A stretch of 64,000 bases of DNA from Solobacterium sp. (GCA_017510405.1 JAFWNG010000013.1:1-64000); one strand, 5' to 3'; counted from the stretch's first letter, positions 34,656 to 43,164 are shown. The notes: a model not told the origin generated them from the letters alone. Program-made: numbers and translations.

Positions 34656-35711
34656 ATGGCTGTAAGAAGAAAACATATGTCATTTCTGCAGAAAACTGTG
34701 CTGATCCTGCTGCTGGCAGGGTCTTTGTGCTGCTTTGTGATCTCCCTGTTTGTCACCGATAAGTCTGCGTCCGCCGGTCCGGCAAAAACACCGGAGCCGA
34801 CGGAAGTGCCGCAGAACAGCGGTGACGGCGTGCTTCTGGCGGAAACGGAAGACGCAGGTCATGAATATCTGGACGGGACACTCTTCATGGGGGACTCCAA
34901 TACCGTGCGGTTCATGCTGTTTACCGATGAGTACGGACAGCAGTATACGACCAAGGACAATACCGTGGCGGTTGTCGGCGTCGGCACCGGCGGGATCTCC
35001 TCGCTGAACTGCATGCGCTTTTCCACCGGCGACTATACGATGGTGGACGCCGCTGCGATCCTGCAGCCGCACCGCATCATCATGACGTTCGGTACGAACA
35101 ACCTGACCGGTCCGTATACATCCCTGACGGACGCCTTCATCCGGGAGTATGCGGCAGAGATCCGCAAGGTGCAGGAGGCATATCCGTATGCCGATATCAT
35201 CATCAATACACTTCCGCCGGTGGCAGAGTACTGCCAGTACCGGGAATGCACGCAGGTGCAGATCGATTCGTTCAATGAGGCGCTTTACGGAATGTGCCGC
35301 GACAACGGCTGGCGTCTCTTGAATTCGATCGAAGTGCTGAAAGACAGCAGCACCGGTTACGGCCGGCAGGAATATATGGACTACGACGGTCTGCATCTCA
35401 ATAATGCGGGTGTCGACGCGCTGATGAACTACGTCCGCACACACGCATATATTACGGAAGACCGGCGTCCGCAGCCGCTCAATGAGATCCCGTACGTCTA
35501 CGGACCGCTGTATGAGCTTCTCCAGGATATGGCACGCCAGCAGACGCCGCAGCCGACCTACAGACCGGAACCGACGCCGGAACCGACCCCGGAACCCGAG
35601 CCGGAAGTCATACCGGAGCCGGAACCTGAACCGGAGCCGATCCCGGAACCCGAACCGGAACCCGTACCCGAACCGGAACCCGAGCCGGCACCTGAGCCGC
35701 CGGCGGAATAA
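34656..35711 (+). CDS. Cell-surface SGNH/GDSL esterase with Pro-Glu wall-spanning tail
   Basis: 351 residues. A membrane anchor or uncleaved signal (about 10-33) is followed by a Pro/Thr linker and an SGNH hydrolase domain (about 70-270): block [11 protein letters not shown], block [11 protein letters not shown], and the Asp-x-x-His pair in YDGLHLN. The last 50 residues are (P-E)n repeats, like the stalks that cross peptidoglycan, but here at the C-terminus and without an LPXTG sorting signal. It likely deacylates wall or surface glycans. AAAGAGGAG is 6 nt upstream. Confidence 0.87.
   Translation: MAVRRKHMSFLQKTVLILLLAGSLCCFVISLFVTDKSASAGPAKTPEPTEVPQNSGDGVLLAETEDAGHEYLDGTLFMGDSNTVRFMLFTDEYGQQYTTKDNTVAVVGVGTGGISSLNCMRFSTGDYTMVDAAAILQPHRIIMTFGTNNLTGPYTSLTDAFIREYAAEIRKVQEAYPYADIIINTLPPVAEYCQYRECTQVQIDSFNEALYGMCRDNGWRLLNSIEVLKDSSTGYGRQEYMDYDGLHLNNAGVDALMNYVRTHAYITEDRRPQPLNEIPYVYGPLYELLQDMARQQTPQPTYRPEPTPEPTPEPEPEVIPEPEPEPEPIPEPEPEPVPEPEPEPAPEPPAE
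35563..35706 (+). repeat. CCGGAACC-type repeat coding for the Pro-Glu tail
   Basis: Degenerate 6-bp-phase units (GAACCG, GAGCCG, GAACCC) coding for EP dipeptides; slippage-prone, so the tail length may vary between strains. Confidence 0.75.
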
Positions 35712-35714
35712 TAA

Positions 35715-35743
35715 GCGCGATGCCCCGGCAGGCACGCGTTTTT
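35715..35743 (+). terminator. Intrinsic terminator after the SGNH gene
   Basis: GCG-TGCC and GGCA-CGC arms pair around CCGGCA with an internal mismatch, then TTTTT. Confidence 0.65.
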
Positions 35744-35788
35744 GTACGTATATGCTGATTTCTTCCGCGTCAACGGGATGCGGTCGAT

Positions 35789-35794
35789 TATAAT
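35789..35794 (+). promoter_or_regulatory. -10 element of murD-murI
   Basis: Perfect TATAAT 30 bp before the murD ATG; the -35 region is weak. Confidence 0.5.
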
Positions 35795-35824
35795 AGAAGT
35801 GCAGTCTGATAAGAGGTAATATCT

Positions 35825-37159
35825 ATGAACTATAAAGGAAAGAAAATACTGGTCATCGGCCAGGCGCGCAGCGGCATGGCTGCGATCCGTCTGCTGGTTA
35901 AGCTCGGCGCGGACAATATCACACTGACAGAACGGAAAGAAGTGAAAAACCGGGAAGAACTGGAACAGTACGGTGTAAAAGTACTGCCGCAGGAAGACAG
36001 TCTGTTTGAAGAAAACTGGGATCTTGTCATCAAGAATCCGGGTGTTCCGCCGGTATCCCCGTTTATTAAAAGCATGAAAACACGCGGGATCGACATCATC
36101 ACCGAAGTGGAGCTGGCATTCCGCAATGCGAAGCCGCAGCACTATGCCGCGATCACCGGTACGAACGGAAAGACCACGACCACGACTCTGACCTATGAGA
36201 TCCTGAAGACTGCCTACGGCGATAAGGCGCATGTATCCGGCAATATCGGCACGCCGTTATGCGAAACTGTGCTGGATCACGGACTTCTTGAAGAAGAAGG
36301 ACACTATATCTCCCTGGAGATCTCCAATGCCCAGCTCGTCGATATCGATACGTTCCGGCCGGAAGTCTCCGTAATCGTCAATATGACGCCGGACCACGTC
36401 GATACGATGGGCGGTCTGGACAAATATTACTTCTCCAAGACCCGCGTCTATGAGAATGCCGGGGAAGGCGACCTGTTCCTGAAGAACGCCGACGATCCTG
36501 TCGTTGCGGAATATACGGAGAAATATCCGGTGCACTGTGATGTGAAGACGTTCTCCCTGGAAGGGGACGCGGATGTCTGCCTGAAAGACGGCTGGATCGT
36601 CCGGAACGGCGAAAAACTGATCGACACCGCCAGAGTCACTCTGCCGGGCATGCACAATCTGCAGAACATCATGATCTCTGCCATGTGCGCGGAAAAACTC
36701 GGTGTCAGCGACGAAGACATCCGCCGTACCGTGTATGCGTTCCAGGGTGTGGAGCACCGCATTGAGTTCGTCCGTGAACTGGACGGCGTGAAGTACTACA
36801 ACGATTCCAAGGCAACCAATCCGGATGCCGTGATCACTGCCCTGAAATCCTTTGACAAAGGCGTGATCCTGCTGGTCGGCGGCTTTGAGAAAGGCTTGCC
36901 GATGGAAAGCCTTCTGCCGCATATGGGATGCGTGAAGCTGGTCATCGGTCTCGGGGTCAGCGGTAAGCGCCTGGCAACAGACCTGACAGGAGATGCGGCG
37001 GTGATCGTAAAAGATATGAAAGAAGCTGTGGATGCCGCAAGAAAGGCAGCGGTGGAAGGGGATATCGTTCTTCTCTCGCCGGCGACGTCGTCGTTTGACC
37101 AGTATTCCGGTTTTGAGGAGCGCGGGCGTCACTTCAAGCAGCTGGTGAATGCGTTATGA
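35825..37159 (+). CDS. murD: UDP-N-acetylmuramoyl-L-alanine--D-glutamate ligase
   Basis: Adds D-Glu to UDP-MurNAc-L-Ala in the cytoplasm (peptidoglycan precursor synthesis). 444 residues; ATP loop GTNGKTTTT (about 115-123), central LEISNAQL, NMTPDHVD and the C-terminal YNDSKATNPDA motif are all present. The stop overlaps the murI start by 4 bp (ATGA), so ligase and D-Glu supplier are produced together. Ribosome site AAGAGG. Confidence 0.97.
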   Translation: MNYKGKKILVIGQARSGMAAIRLLVKLGADNITLTERKEVKNREELEQYGVKVLPQEDSLFEENWDLVIKNPGVPPVSPFIKSMKTRGIDIITEVELAFRNAKPQHYAAITGTNGKTTTTTLTYEILKTAYGDKAHVSGNIGTPLCETVLDHGLLEEEGHYISLEISNAQLVDIDTFRPEVSVIVNMTPDHVDTMGGLDKYYFSKTRVYENAGEGDLFLKNADDPVVAEYTEKYPVHCDVKTFSLEGDADVCLKDGWIVRNGEKLIDTARVTLPGMHNLQNIMISAMCAEKLGVSDEDIRRTVYAFQGVEHRIEFVRELDGVKYYNDSKATNPDAVITALKSFDKGVILLVGGFEKGLPMESLLPHMGCVKLVIGLGVSGKRLATDLTGDAAVIVKDMKEAVDAARKAAVEGDIVLLSPATSSFDQYSGFEERGRHFKQLVNAL

Positions 37160-37959
37160 GTGATGTGAATTATATCGGAATCTTTGATTCGGGTCTCGGC
37201 GGACTGACCGTTGCCAAAAGCATCATCCGCACGATGCCGGAAGAAAATATCCTGTACTTCGGCGATACCGCGCATGTGCCGTACGGAACCAAGTCGCACA
37301 AGCAGATCCGCGAGCTGGCGGTCAACGATGTAAAGTTTCTGAGCCGCTTCCCGCTTAAGGCAGTGGTCGTTGCGTGCAATACCGCGGACTCCGTTGCCAT
37401 GGGGACCCTGCAGGAACAGTTCGATCTGCCGATCTTCGGCGTTATTGAGCCGGCTTCCCACAAAGCCGCAAGAACAACGAAAAACAACCGGGTCGGCATC
37501 ATGGCGACCAGCGCCACGGTGCGCTCCGGCGCTTATGAGAAGGCGATCCACCGCTACAACGACCAGGTGCAGGTATTCCAGCTGGCTTGCCCGCTGCTGG
37601 TGCCGCTCGTTGAAAACGGACGGTACCGCAAAGACGATCCGGTCGTACAGATCGTCCTGAAGGAATATCTCGACGTCCTCACCGCCAATGACATCGATAC
37701 GCTGGTGCTCGGCTGCACGCACTATCCGCTGCTGAGCGAAGCCGTTCAGTCCATCGTACCGGATCTGACGGTCATCAGTTCCTCCGAAGCCGCTGCCGAC
37801 GCGCTGAACCGGGGCATGCATGAACTCGGCATGTGCGAAACTTCCGGCGCCGGCATCCAGCATTACTATGTATCGGACGATGCGGAACACTTTGAAGAGA
37901 ATGCCCGTGTCTTCCTCGGGGAGGATATGAAGGCAACTGCAGAACTTGCGCAGATCTGA
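37156..37959 (+). CDS. murI: Glutamate racemase
   Basis: Makes D-glutamate for MurD. 267 residues; IFDSGLGGLTV at the start, first catalytic Cys in VVACNTADS, second in LGCTHYPLL, and the YGTKS motif. Coupled to murD by ATGA and followed by its own terminator. Confidence 0.97.
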   Translation: MSDVNYIGIFDSGLGGLTVAKSIIRTMPEENILYFGDTAHVPYGTKSHKQIRELAVNDVKFLSRFPLKAVVVACNTADSVAMGTLQEQFDLPIFGVIEPASHKAARTTKNNRVGIMATSATVRSGAYEKAIHRYNDQVQVFQLACPLLVPLVENGRYRKDDPVVQIVLKEYLDVLTANDIDTLVLGCTHYPLLSEAVQSIVPDLTVISSSEAAADALNRGMHELGMCETSGAGIQHYYVSDDAEHFEENARVFLGEDMKATAELAQI

Positions 37960-37980
37960 CCGTCGAAAGACGGTTTTTCT
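37959..37980 (+). terminator. Intrinsic terminator after murI
   Basis: ACCGTC, GAAA tetraloop, GACGGT, then TTTTCT. Confidence 0.85.
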
Positions 37981-38049
37981 GTATGGTTGACAGAGCGTCA
38001 AGACAGAAAACAATATGTATATGCTATATTGAGGCCGGGAGGTGATCCT

Positions 38050-38820
38050 ATGGATGCGGAAAAGACAGGAAAACTGATCGAAGAGGCAAGAAAAGCAAAA
38101 GGCATGACACAGGCCATGCTGGCGGAACAGATCCATGTTTCCAATACTGCGGTCTCGAAATACGAGCACGGGGTCCGCTTCCCGGATCTCTCTGTCCTGG
38201 AAAGCCTCGCTGATGTACTGGATCTCACGGTTTCCGAACTGATCCGGGGCGAACGGCAGGAGATCACGGACGAACAGGAACAGGCTGTCCGGGACATCGT
38301 ACGGGAAGCCGGCATTCAGAATGAAACGAATACGCTTCGCCGATCCCGCCGCATCACGCTGGCGGTGATCGGGGTGATCCTGGTGGTCCTGCTCGCTGCG
38401 TGGGTGCAGTTATGGAATCATCCGGTGCTGACGCGGCAGGCATACACGGAGACCAATGCGGCATATGAAATGACCAGTCCTGCCGTCGAACTGGTCCTGT
38501 ACCGGCGCACAGACAGCGGCACACAGGTACAGAGATCAAGACTGGACACGGATCCGAGGCTGTCATCCTGCCGCTTTCTGCAGATCTCGGTGACGGACGA
38601 ATGGCTGCAGTGGACCATCAGCGAACAGGCGGAGCCGATCGGAGAAGCAGGTCCGGAGACCCGGAATATACCGATGACGTGGAAAGAGAGCGTACGGGTC
38701 GGAAAGAACGAGAAACTTCTCGGCATCGATACCGCCCATGAACAGGCAGGGACGTTTGAAGAAATACGGGACAGCGGAAATTACGATGTACTTGTCACTG
38801 TGCGCATGCCGCAGAACTGA
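38050..38820 (+). CDS. Membrane-bound XRE-family transcriptional regulator
   Basis: 256 residues. Residues 5-65 are a Cro/CI-type helix-turn-helix (LIEEARKAKGMTQAMLAEQIHVSNTAVSKYEHG). One membrane segment follows at about 103-121 (ITLAVIGVILVVLLAAWVQ) and then about 135 residues outside the membrane, with no recognised domain. It could sense an envelope signal and act on DNA from the membrane. The ATG at 38050 has GGGAGGTGAT 5 nt upstream. It is flanked by murI and by divergent-ended HtrA. Confidence 0.88.
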   Translation: MDAEKTGKLIEEARKAKGMTQAMLAEQIHVSNTAVSKYEHGVRFPDLSVLESLADVLDLTVSELIRGERQEITDEQEQAVRDIVREAGIQNETNTLRRSRRITLAVIGVILVVLLAAWVQLWNHPVLTRQAYTETNAAYEMTSPAVELVLYRRTDSGTQVQRSRLDTDPRLSSCRFLQISVTDEWLQWTISEQAEPIGEAGPETRNIPMTWKESVRVGKNEKLLGIDTAHEQAGTFEEIRDSGNYDVLVTVRMPQN

Positions 38821-38835
38821 CGCTTCACAGCATAA

Positions 38836-38864
38836 GAAATGCCCTCAGGGATTCCTGAGGGCAT
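38836..38864. terminator. Intrinsic terminator of htrA (may also stop the XRE gene)
   Basis: ATGCCCTCAGG and CCTGAGGGCAT pair around GATT. The minus strand has TTTCTT after it; the plus strand has no T-tract. Confidence 0.7.
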
Positions 38865-38871
38865 TGATCTG

Positions 38872-40011
38872 TTATTCCGCTGTTCCGTTCAGCGTGACAA
38901 TGAATGTCATTTCCTGGCCTTCACGGTCAATGACCAGTTCGATCGTATCGCCGAGATTCTTGCCGAGCATGATGCCGGAGAGGTCGGTGTAGTCACTGAT
39001 CTCGATACCGTCCGCCTTGACGATGCGGTCATAGGCATGCAGTCCGGCTTCTTCCGCACCGCTTCCTTCAATGACTTCGGTGATGTACAGTCCGGCTTTG
39101 TAATTGCCCTGGGACTGGTAGATCTGGGAGAGGTAGACGCCGATCGTCGGCCGGTTGACAACTTTTCCGTAATCGATCAGCTGCTGGGCAACATCCATCG
39201 CATAATTGACCGGGATGGCAAAGCCGAGGCCTTCGATGATCGCACCGGAGCTGGTCGTTCCGGAGTCTTTCGCATTGACGATGCCGATCAGGCAGCCGTT
39301 TCCGTCGAACAGGCCGCCGCCGGAGTTGCCGTTATTGATCGCTGCGTCTGTCTGGATCAGATTCATCGATTCCCGTTCGATCGTGACCTGGCGGTTGGCG
39401 GAGGAAATGATCCCGCTTGTTACCGAGCCGCCCAGCGTGCCGAGCGGGTTGCCGATAACGATCGCCGTATCGCCCGCCTGTACCTTGGAGGAATCACCGA
39501 TGACAGCCGGGATGAGACTGTCTGCTTCAACTTTGATCACGGCAATATCTGCCTTTGCGTCTGTACCGATGAGAACGGCTTTATAGGTCTTGCCGTCATA
39601 AGTGGTGACCTGAATGTCATTGGCATTCTCGACAACGTGGTTATTCGTAATAATATAGCCGTCTGCGGACAGAATGACGCCAGATCCGGCCGCCTGGGCC
39701 GTATAGGTGCCGCCCCAGAATCCGTAGGATTCCTGTGTTACTTCGGTGATGATCTCAACAACGCTCGGGGAAGCTTTGGCAGCGACGTCGCTGACTGTCA
39801 TGCCGGTCGCCGCGGAACCCGCCGTCGTCTGCGGGCTGGTGCCTGTCTCAGTGGATGTATATATAACAGAGGATGGGCTGGCAAAGGTACGGTTTGCAAG
39901 GTATCCTCCCGCAAAGCCGCCGCCCAGGCCAAGTGTTCCCGCCAGTGCCGCAGTCAGTACCGGATGGCTCCGGTTCCTTTTTCTTTCGGGTCTGTAATCA
40001 TATTCGCTCAT
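38872..40011 (-). CDS. htrA: HtrA/DegP-like membrane-anchored serine protease
   Basis: 379 residues. Short basic cytoplasmic tail, membrane segment about 18-40, then a trypsin-like domain with the triad His125 (TNNHVV), Asp155 (ADIAVIK) and Ser230 (NNGNSGGGLF), and one PDZ domain (about 290-379). It degrades or refolds misfolded exported proteins. The ribosome site AAGAAGG lies 9 nt before the ATG. Monocistronic. B. subtilis-type HtrA has the same layout. Confidence 0.95.
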   Translation of the reverse strand: MSEYDYRPERKRNRSHPVLTAALAGTLGLGGGFAGGYLANRTFASPSSVIYTSTETGTSPQTTAGSAATGMTVSDVAAKASPSVVEIITEVTQESYGFWGGTYTAQAAGSGVILSADGYIITNNHVVENANDIQVTTYDGKTYKAVLIGTDAKADIAVIKVEADSLIPAVIGDSSKVQAGDTAIVIGNPLGTLGGSVTSGIISSANRQVTIERESMNLIQTDAAINNGNSGGGLFDGNGCLIGIVNAKDSGTTSSGAIIEGLGFAIPVNYAMDVAQQLIDYGKVVNRPTIGVYLSQIYQSQGNYKAGLYITEVIEGSGAEEAGLHAYDRIVKADGIEISDYTDLSGIMLGKNLGDTIELVIDREGQEMTFIVTLNGTAE

Positions 40012-40172
40012 ATAAATCGCCTTCTTTCTTATTCCGTGAATATATTACTTCCAAAATGTGAACTTTGCGTGAATAATAATCGAAATATATGTTAAGGGTA
40101 AAATGTCATAATCGTCATCTGCTTAATAAAATAGGTCATTCCGCACAGCAGAAAATGAGATATACTGATAGA
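40012..40172. other. Gene-free spacer, left part: htrA upstream region
   Basis: An AT-rich stretch between the htrA start (minus) and the leader of the SSB-like gene. It holds a minus-strand TATATT (40039-40044) that may serve htrA and a plus-strand TATACT (40161-40166) that may start the leader RNA. No gene is seen. Confidence 0.5.
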
Positions 40173-40338
40173 AGAGGGTACAAATCAGAGGACCTGTACA
40201 GTCTGCAGATATGAATCTGTTTTTTTGTACCGCTGCCGCCGGAGATACATTTACATGGTCGGATGCATAGAGGGGAAGGCATTGCGTCCGTGCATGTATG
40301 TCCGTCAGATGTATTTGGGAGGATAGAAAAGAATTACA
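40173..40338 (+). promoter_or_regulatory. Structured 5' leader of the SSB-like gene (candidate cis-regulatory RNA)
   Basis: Three elements are visible. (1) GGTACAAA (40177-40184) can pair with TTTGTACC (40224-40231), or its GTACA can pair with TGTAC (40195-40199): two exclusive folds. (2) CAGAT-ATGA-ATCTG (40206-40219) followed by seven T is a short terminator-like hairpin. (3) TACATG/CATGTA (40252-40257/40293-40298) encloses GGATGCA/TGCGTCC (40261-40267/40283-40289) with a G-rich loop AGGGGAAGG. The true ribosome site GGGAGGAT follows at 40317. It matches no riboswitch that I recognise. Confidence 0.45.
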
Positions 40339-40824
40339 ATGGAAACCAGAAAGTTCAGAGATTACTTTTCCTTTGAGTCGATCAGAGACCGCAGCGGGGA
40401 AGTGATCTGCTATCATGTCACGATGATCGGTACGATCGAGCACGACGGACTGGCGCGCATACGTACAGATCTCGGGAATGACCAGGACAGGAAAATGGCG
40501 TTCGGACGCCTGACTGTACACGGATGCGACCGCAAGATCCAGGTGCTTCTGAAAGAAACGGGAAGCCGGGTCTATTACCATTCCTATACGGAAGATGAAG
40601 GAACGTATGACATCATCAGTTTTGCCGCGAAAGACTGGCGGGCGGATGAAGTATATAAATTTAATGAGGGGGACCGCGTCCTGATCGAAGGCCGGGCGTA
40701 TCTCCGCGCCGGCGCACCGATGTCGGAATTCAAACCGGAACTGACAGTAACGGTCACCGGGCAGTTCCTGCTCGGACACCGCCGCAGACAGGCAGCGGCA
40801 CTGATTCCCCAGGAAGATTACTGA
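40339..40824 (+). CDS. SSB-like OB-fold protein
   Basis: 161 residues. The middle and C-terminal parts have the order of a single-stranded-DNA-binding OB fold: GRLTVHGCDRKIQVLLKE, YDIISFAAKDWRADEVYKFNEGDRVLIEGRAYLRAG and ELTVTVTGQFLLG. It lacks the acidic DDDIPF-type C-terminal tip of housekeeping SSB. The basic HRRRQAAAL end is different from known SSBs. Nucleic-acid binding is inferred. It has a long structured leader and its own terminator. Confidence 0.6.
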   Translation: METRKFRDYFSFESIRDRSGEVICYHVTMIGTIEHDGLARIRTDLGNDQDRKMAFGRLTVHGCDRKIQVLLKETGSRVYYHSYTEDEGTYDIISFAAKDWRADEVYKFNEGDRVLIEGRAYLRAGAPMSEFKPELTVTVTGQFLLGHRRRQAAALIPQEDY

Positions 40825-40825
40825 T

Positions 40826-40857
40826 AAAAAAGGCTCTGTGTGAAACAGAGCTTTTTG
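40826..40857. terminator. Bidirectional intrinsic terminator
   Basis: GCTCTGT and ACAGAGC pair around GTGAA, with six A before and five T after; serves the SSB-like gene and the converging rhomboid gene. Confidence 0.85.
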
Positions 40858-41424
40858 TTATCTGCGCGTATTTCCGTCTTTGAGGAAGAGGCCGCAGATC
40901 GATCCGATACAGCCGCCGACGATATGCGTCAGCTGAGAGACGTTGTCCGCGGATACGAAGCCTTCATAGACCTGCTGCGAGATGTAGATGACGGCAACGA
41001 TGATCATCGTCAGCGGGATGCCTCTGCGCGTGCCGGTTATGGATGCCAGCAGGATAAACGCGAAGACGATGCCGGAAGCGCCCATAAGCATTGTATTGCC
41101 GGCAATCAGGATGTGGATGATGCCGGTCACGAGAGCGACTGCCGCCATGATGGCAAGAAGGCGCTTACTGCCGTATTTTTCTTCCAGCAGCGGACCGACC
41201 AGCAGAAACAGCATCATATTGCCGGTGTAGTGGGAAAGGGATGCGTGTCCCAGCACATGGCCGAAAAGCCGGACATAGAAGAGAGGATCGGCCAGGGAAC
41301 CGCGGTAGACGCTGAACAGGAGACGGTTGGCCGCTCCGTGCGTCAGGGTATCTGCGGCAAGCGCTGCGGCACTGATCAGTGCGAACCATAATATGACCGG
41401 AGAATTCCAGGTGATCTTTTTCAT
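40858..41424 (-). CDS. Rhomboid family intramembrane serine protease
   Basis: 188 residues, about six membrane helices. HASLSHYTGNMMLFLLVGPLLEEKYG is the rhomboid N-motif, GASG carries the catalytic Ser117 and HIVGG the catalytic His167. It cleaves membrane proteins within the bilayer. I start at ATG 41424 (GAGG 11 nt upstream, first membrane helix directly after); the open frame continues upstream but runs antisense into the SseB gene. Confidence 0.93.
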   Translation of the reverse strand: MKKITWNSPVILWFALISAAALAADTLTHGAANRLLFSVYRGSLADPLFYVRLFGHVLGHASLSHYTGNMMLFLLVGPLLEEKYGSKRLLAIMAAVALVTGIIHILIAGNTMLMGASGIVFAFILLASITGTRRGIPLTMIIVAVIYISQQVYEGFVSADNVSQLTHIVGGCIGSICGLFLKDGNTRR

Positions 41425-41469
41425 AGTCTTGTTTACCTCAGCGAGTATTATAACAGAACAGTACGGTAA

Positions 41470-41498
41470 TTGAGAAAATTCTGCGGAAACGGTATACT
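41470..41498 (+). promoter_or_regulatory. Promoter of the SseB-like gene
   Basis: TTGAGA (41470-41475), 17-bp spacer, TATACT (41493-41498), then CGGAGG and the ATG at 41525. Confidence 0.65.
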
Positions 41499-41524
41499 GT
41501 AGACTGCAGTATCGGAGGCATAGT

Positions 41525-42376
41525 ATGGCGAAGAAGAATACAAAGAAGAAAAAGAAAAGTTCAGGAAGTGCGGAAGTAAAGATCACCGAGCCGTCCTCGG
41601 TCGTCAATCCGGAACTGAAAGAAATACTGAAACAGGCAGGATCCGACAACTCGCCGGAGACCCAGATGCGGCTGGCAGCCGCGCTGCGCAGCGCGAAGCT
41701 GCTCGTACCGGCAAAGACCGAGACGGTCATGCTGCAGAGCGGTACGCTGAAGCCGGTGCCGGTGCGCCGGGTGAACGTGTTCCTGCTGAATACAAAAGAC
41801 GGAAAGGCTTTCCTGCCGGTATTTACGGATATGGAAGAACTGGAAAAGAGCTTCAAGAAGGAAGACGGTGCCGAGCCGCAGATCTATACGATGAAGCGCG
41901 TCGACGATTTCCTGCGCAAGGGCGGCGACAAGTTCGGCGGCATGGTGCTGAATCCGGGCACTCAGGGACATCTCATGTTCCCGAAAGAGTCCGTATCGGT
42001 GATCGCAGGAACAGCGATCCCGGTTCCGCAGGCAGCTCAGCAGCCGGCAGTGCCCGCACCGCCGGTGCCGGAGATCCATGTCACATACGGGGAACCGGCA
42101 GTCTATCCGACCCGCATGGACAACGCGGTATACGATCTGTGCCGCGGAATCGAAAGCGTATCGCGCGTATGGCTTAAGGAAAAGAAGCCGCTGCGCACGA
42201 TCGTTCTGGTCGTGGAGAGCGATGTAAAGGACGACAGCATCCTGCAGCAGATCCAGGAGACCGCAATGCCGCACGCCAAAGACGGTTCCGTGGAAGCAGT
42301 CTGGTATGACACAGAAGCTGAGGAAAAGATCGTACAGGGCGCCTTTGCCATGTATGACCGGGAGATCGATCTTTGA
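41525..42376 (+). CDS. SseB family protein
   Basis: 283 residues. A lysine-rich start (MAKKNTKKKKK) is followed by an SseB N-terminal domain (about 45-165: RLAAALRSAKLLVPA, NTKDGKAFLPVFTDMEEL, GMVLNPGTQGHLMFPKE), a Pro/Ala linker and an SseB C-terminal domain (about 188-283). Function in Firmicutes is unknown. Its stop overlaps the next start by 1 nt (TGATG), so it is coupled to the GNAT-PPase-like gene. Confidence 0.88.
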   Translation: MAKKNTKKKKKSSGSAEVKITEPSSVVNPELKEILKQAGSDNSPETQMRLAAALRSAKLLVPAKTETVMLQSGTLKPVPVRRVNVFLLNTKDGKAFLPVFTDMEELEKSFKKEDGAEPQIYTMKRVDDFLRKGGDKFGGMVLNPGTQGHLMFPKESVSVIAGTAIPVPQAAQQPAVPAPPVPEIHVTYGEPAVYPTRMDNAVYDLCRGIESVSRVWLKEKKPLRTIVLVVESDVKDDSILQQIQETAMPHAKDGSVEAVWYDTEAEEKIVQGAFAMYDREIDL

Positions 42377-43164
42377 TGAAGATCCGTGTTCTGAACGAAC
42401 AGGAACGCTTTGACGCCCGCAATCTTGCCCGCGAAGTCTTCTTTTCTTCCGGCAATCTGGGCTATGAACGGGACGCAGCCCGTTCCTTTCTGGAATTTCT
42501 GGAGGAACATACCGGCCATCTGGTCATGATCGGCGCCTATGAGGGCGATATCCGGGGCATGCTGGCATACGATCCTGAACACTGGCATCTTTCGCTGCTG
42601 TTCGTGCGCAAGGAAGACCAGGGAAAGGGAATCGCCGCGCAGCTGTTCGCATGGCTTGTGAAAGAAGCGGAAAAAGCGCATGCCGTGCGCATTACCGTGC
42701 ATGCGGCGCCGGGCGCGCAGGCGGTATATGAAGCGGCCGGATTTGAGCCGGAAGGCGATCCGCTTACCGAAGGCGGAATGACCGTCATCCCCATGGAATA
42801 CCTGCTGGGAAAAGAAATACTCGGAAAAGAAGTCACGGTGACCGTGGACCGTCCGTACGGTTCCTTCCACCCGCTGTATCCGGACCTGGAGTATCCCCTG
42901 AATTACGGATATGTGGAAGAGGTGCTGAGCGGCGACGGGGAATACCAGGACGCCTACATATACGGTCCTGAAGAACCGGTCGACCGGTATACCGGCAGAG
43001 TGATCGCGGTGATCTACCGGCGCAATGACAATGAAACAAAATGGGTCGTGACAAAGGAGACTGCGTGGACCCGGGACGACATCGTTCAGGCGGTGGCGTT
43101 CCAGGAACAGTACTTTGACACCCGCTTCGTGTGGCTGAACAATCCGGAGAAAAAACAGGCATGA
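42376..43164 (+). CDS. GNAT acetyltransferase fused to an inorganic-pyrophosphatase-like domain
   Basis: 262 residues. Residues 1-140 are a GNAT domain (LLFVRKEDQGKGIAAQLF, motif A QGKGIA). Residues about 150-250 resemble a soluble pyrophosphatase-like domain: VTVDRPYGSFHP, YPLNYGYVEEVLSGDGEYQDAYIYG, RNDNETKWVV. Against the PPase motif DGDPxD it has DGEYQD: Asp187 and Asp192 kept, the middle Asp is Glu. Stand-alone versions of this domain occur in Firmicutes. The start ATG at 42376 overlaps the SseB stop. A terminator hairpin begins within its last codons. Confidence 0.8.
   Translation: MKIRVLNEQERFDARNLAREVFFSSGNLGYERDAARSFLEFLEEHTGHLVMIGAYEGDIRGMLAYDPEHWHLSLLFVRKEDQGKGIAAQLFAWLVKEAEKAHAVRITVHAAPGAQAVYEAAGFEPEGDPLTEGGMTVIPMEYLLGKEILGKEVTVTVDRPYGSFHPLYPDLEYPLNYGYVEEVLSGDGEYQDAYIYGPEEPVDRYTGRVIAVIYRRNDNETKWVVTKETAWTRDDIVQAVAFQEQYFDTRFVWLNNPEKKQA

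Noticed and set aside
30768-35706. CRISPR or other repeat arrays
   Set aside because: The only repeated DNA codes for in-frame Pro/Glu tracts; there are no regular spacers and no cas genes.
40224-40240. T-box-like core before the SSB-like gene (TTGTACCGCTGCC)
   Set aside because: The T-box sequence GGGTGGNACCGCG and specifier loop are missing, and the downstream gene is not an amino-acid gene.
41425-41856. N-terminal extension of the rhomboid protein
   Set aside because: The open frame continues upstream but is antisense to SseB and very Ser/Phe-rich; the ATG at 41424 has a ribosome site and leads straight into the first membrane helix.
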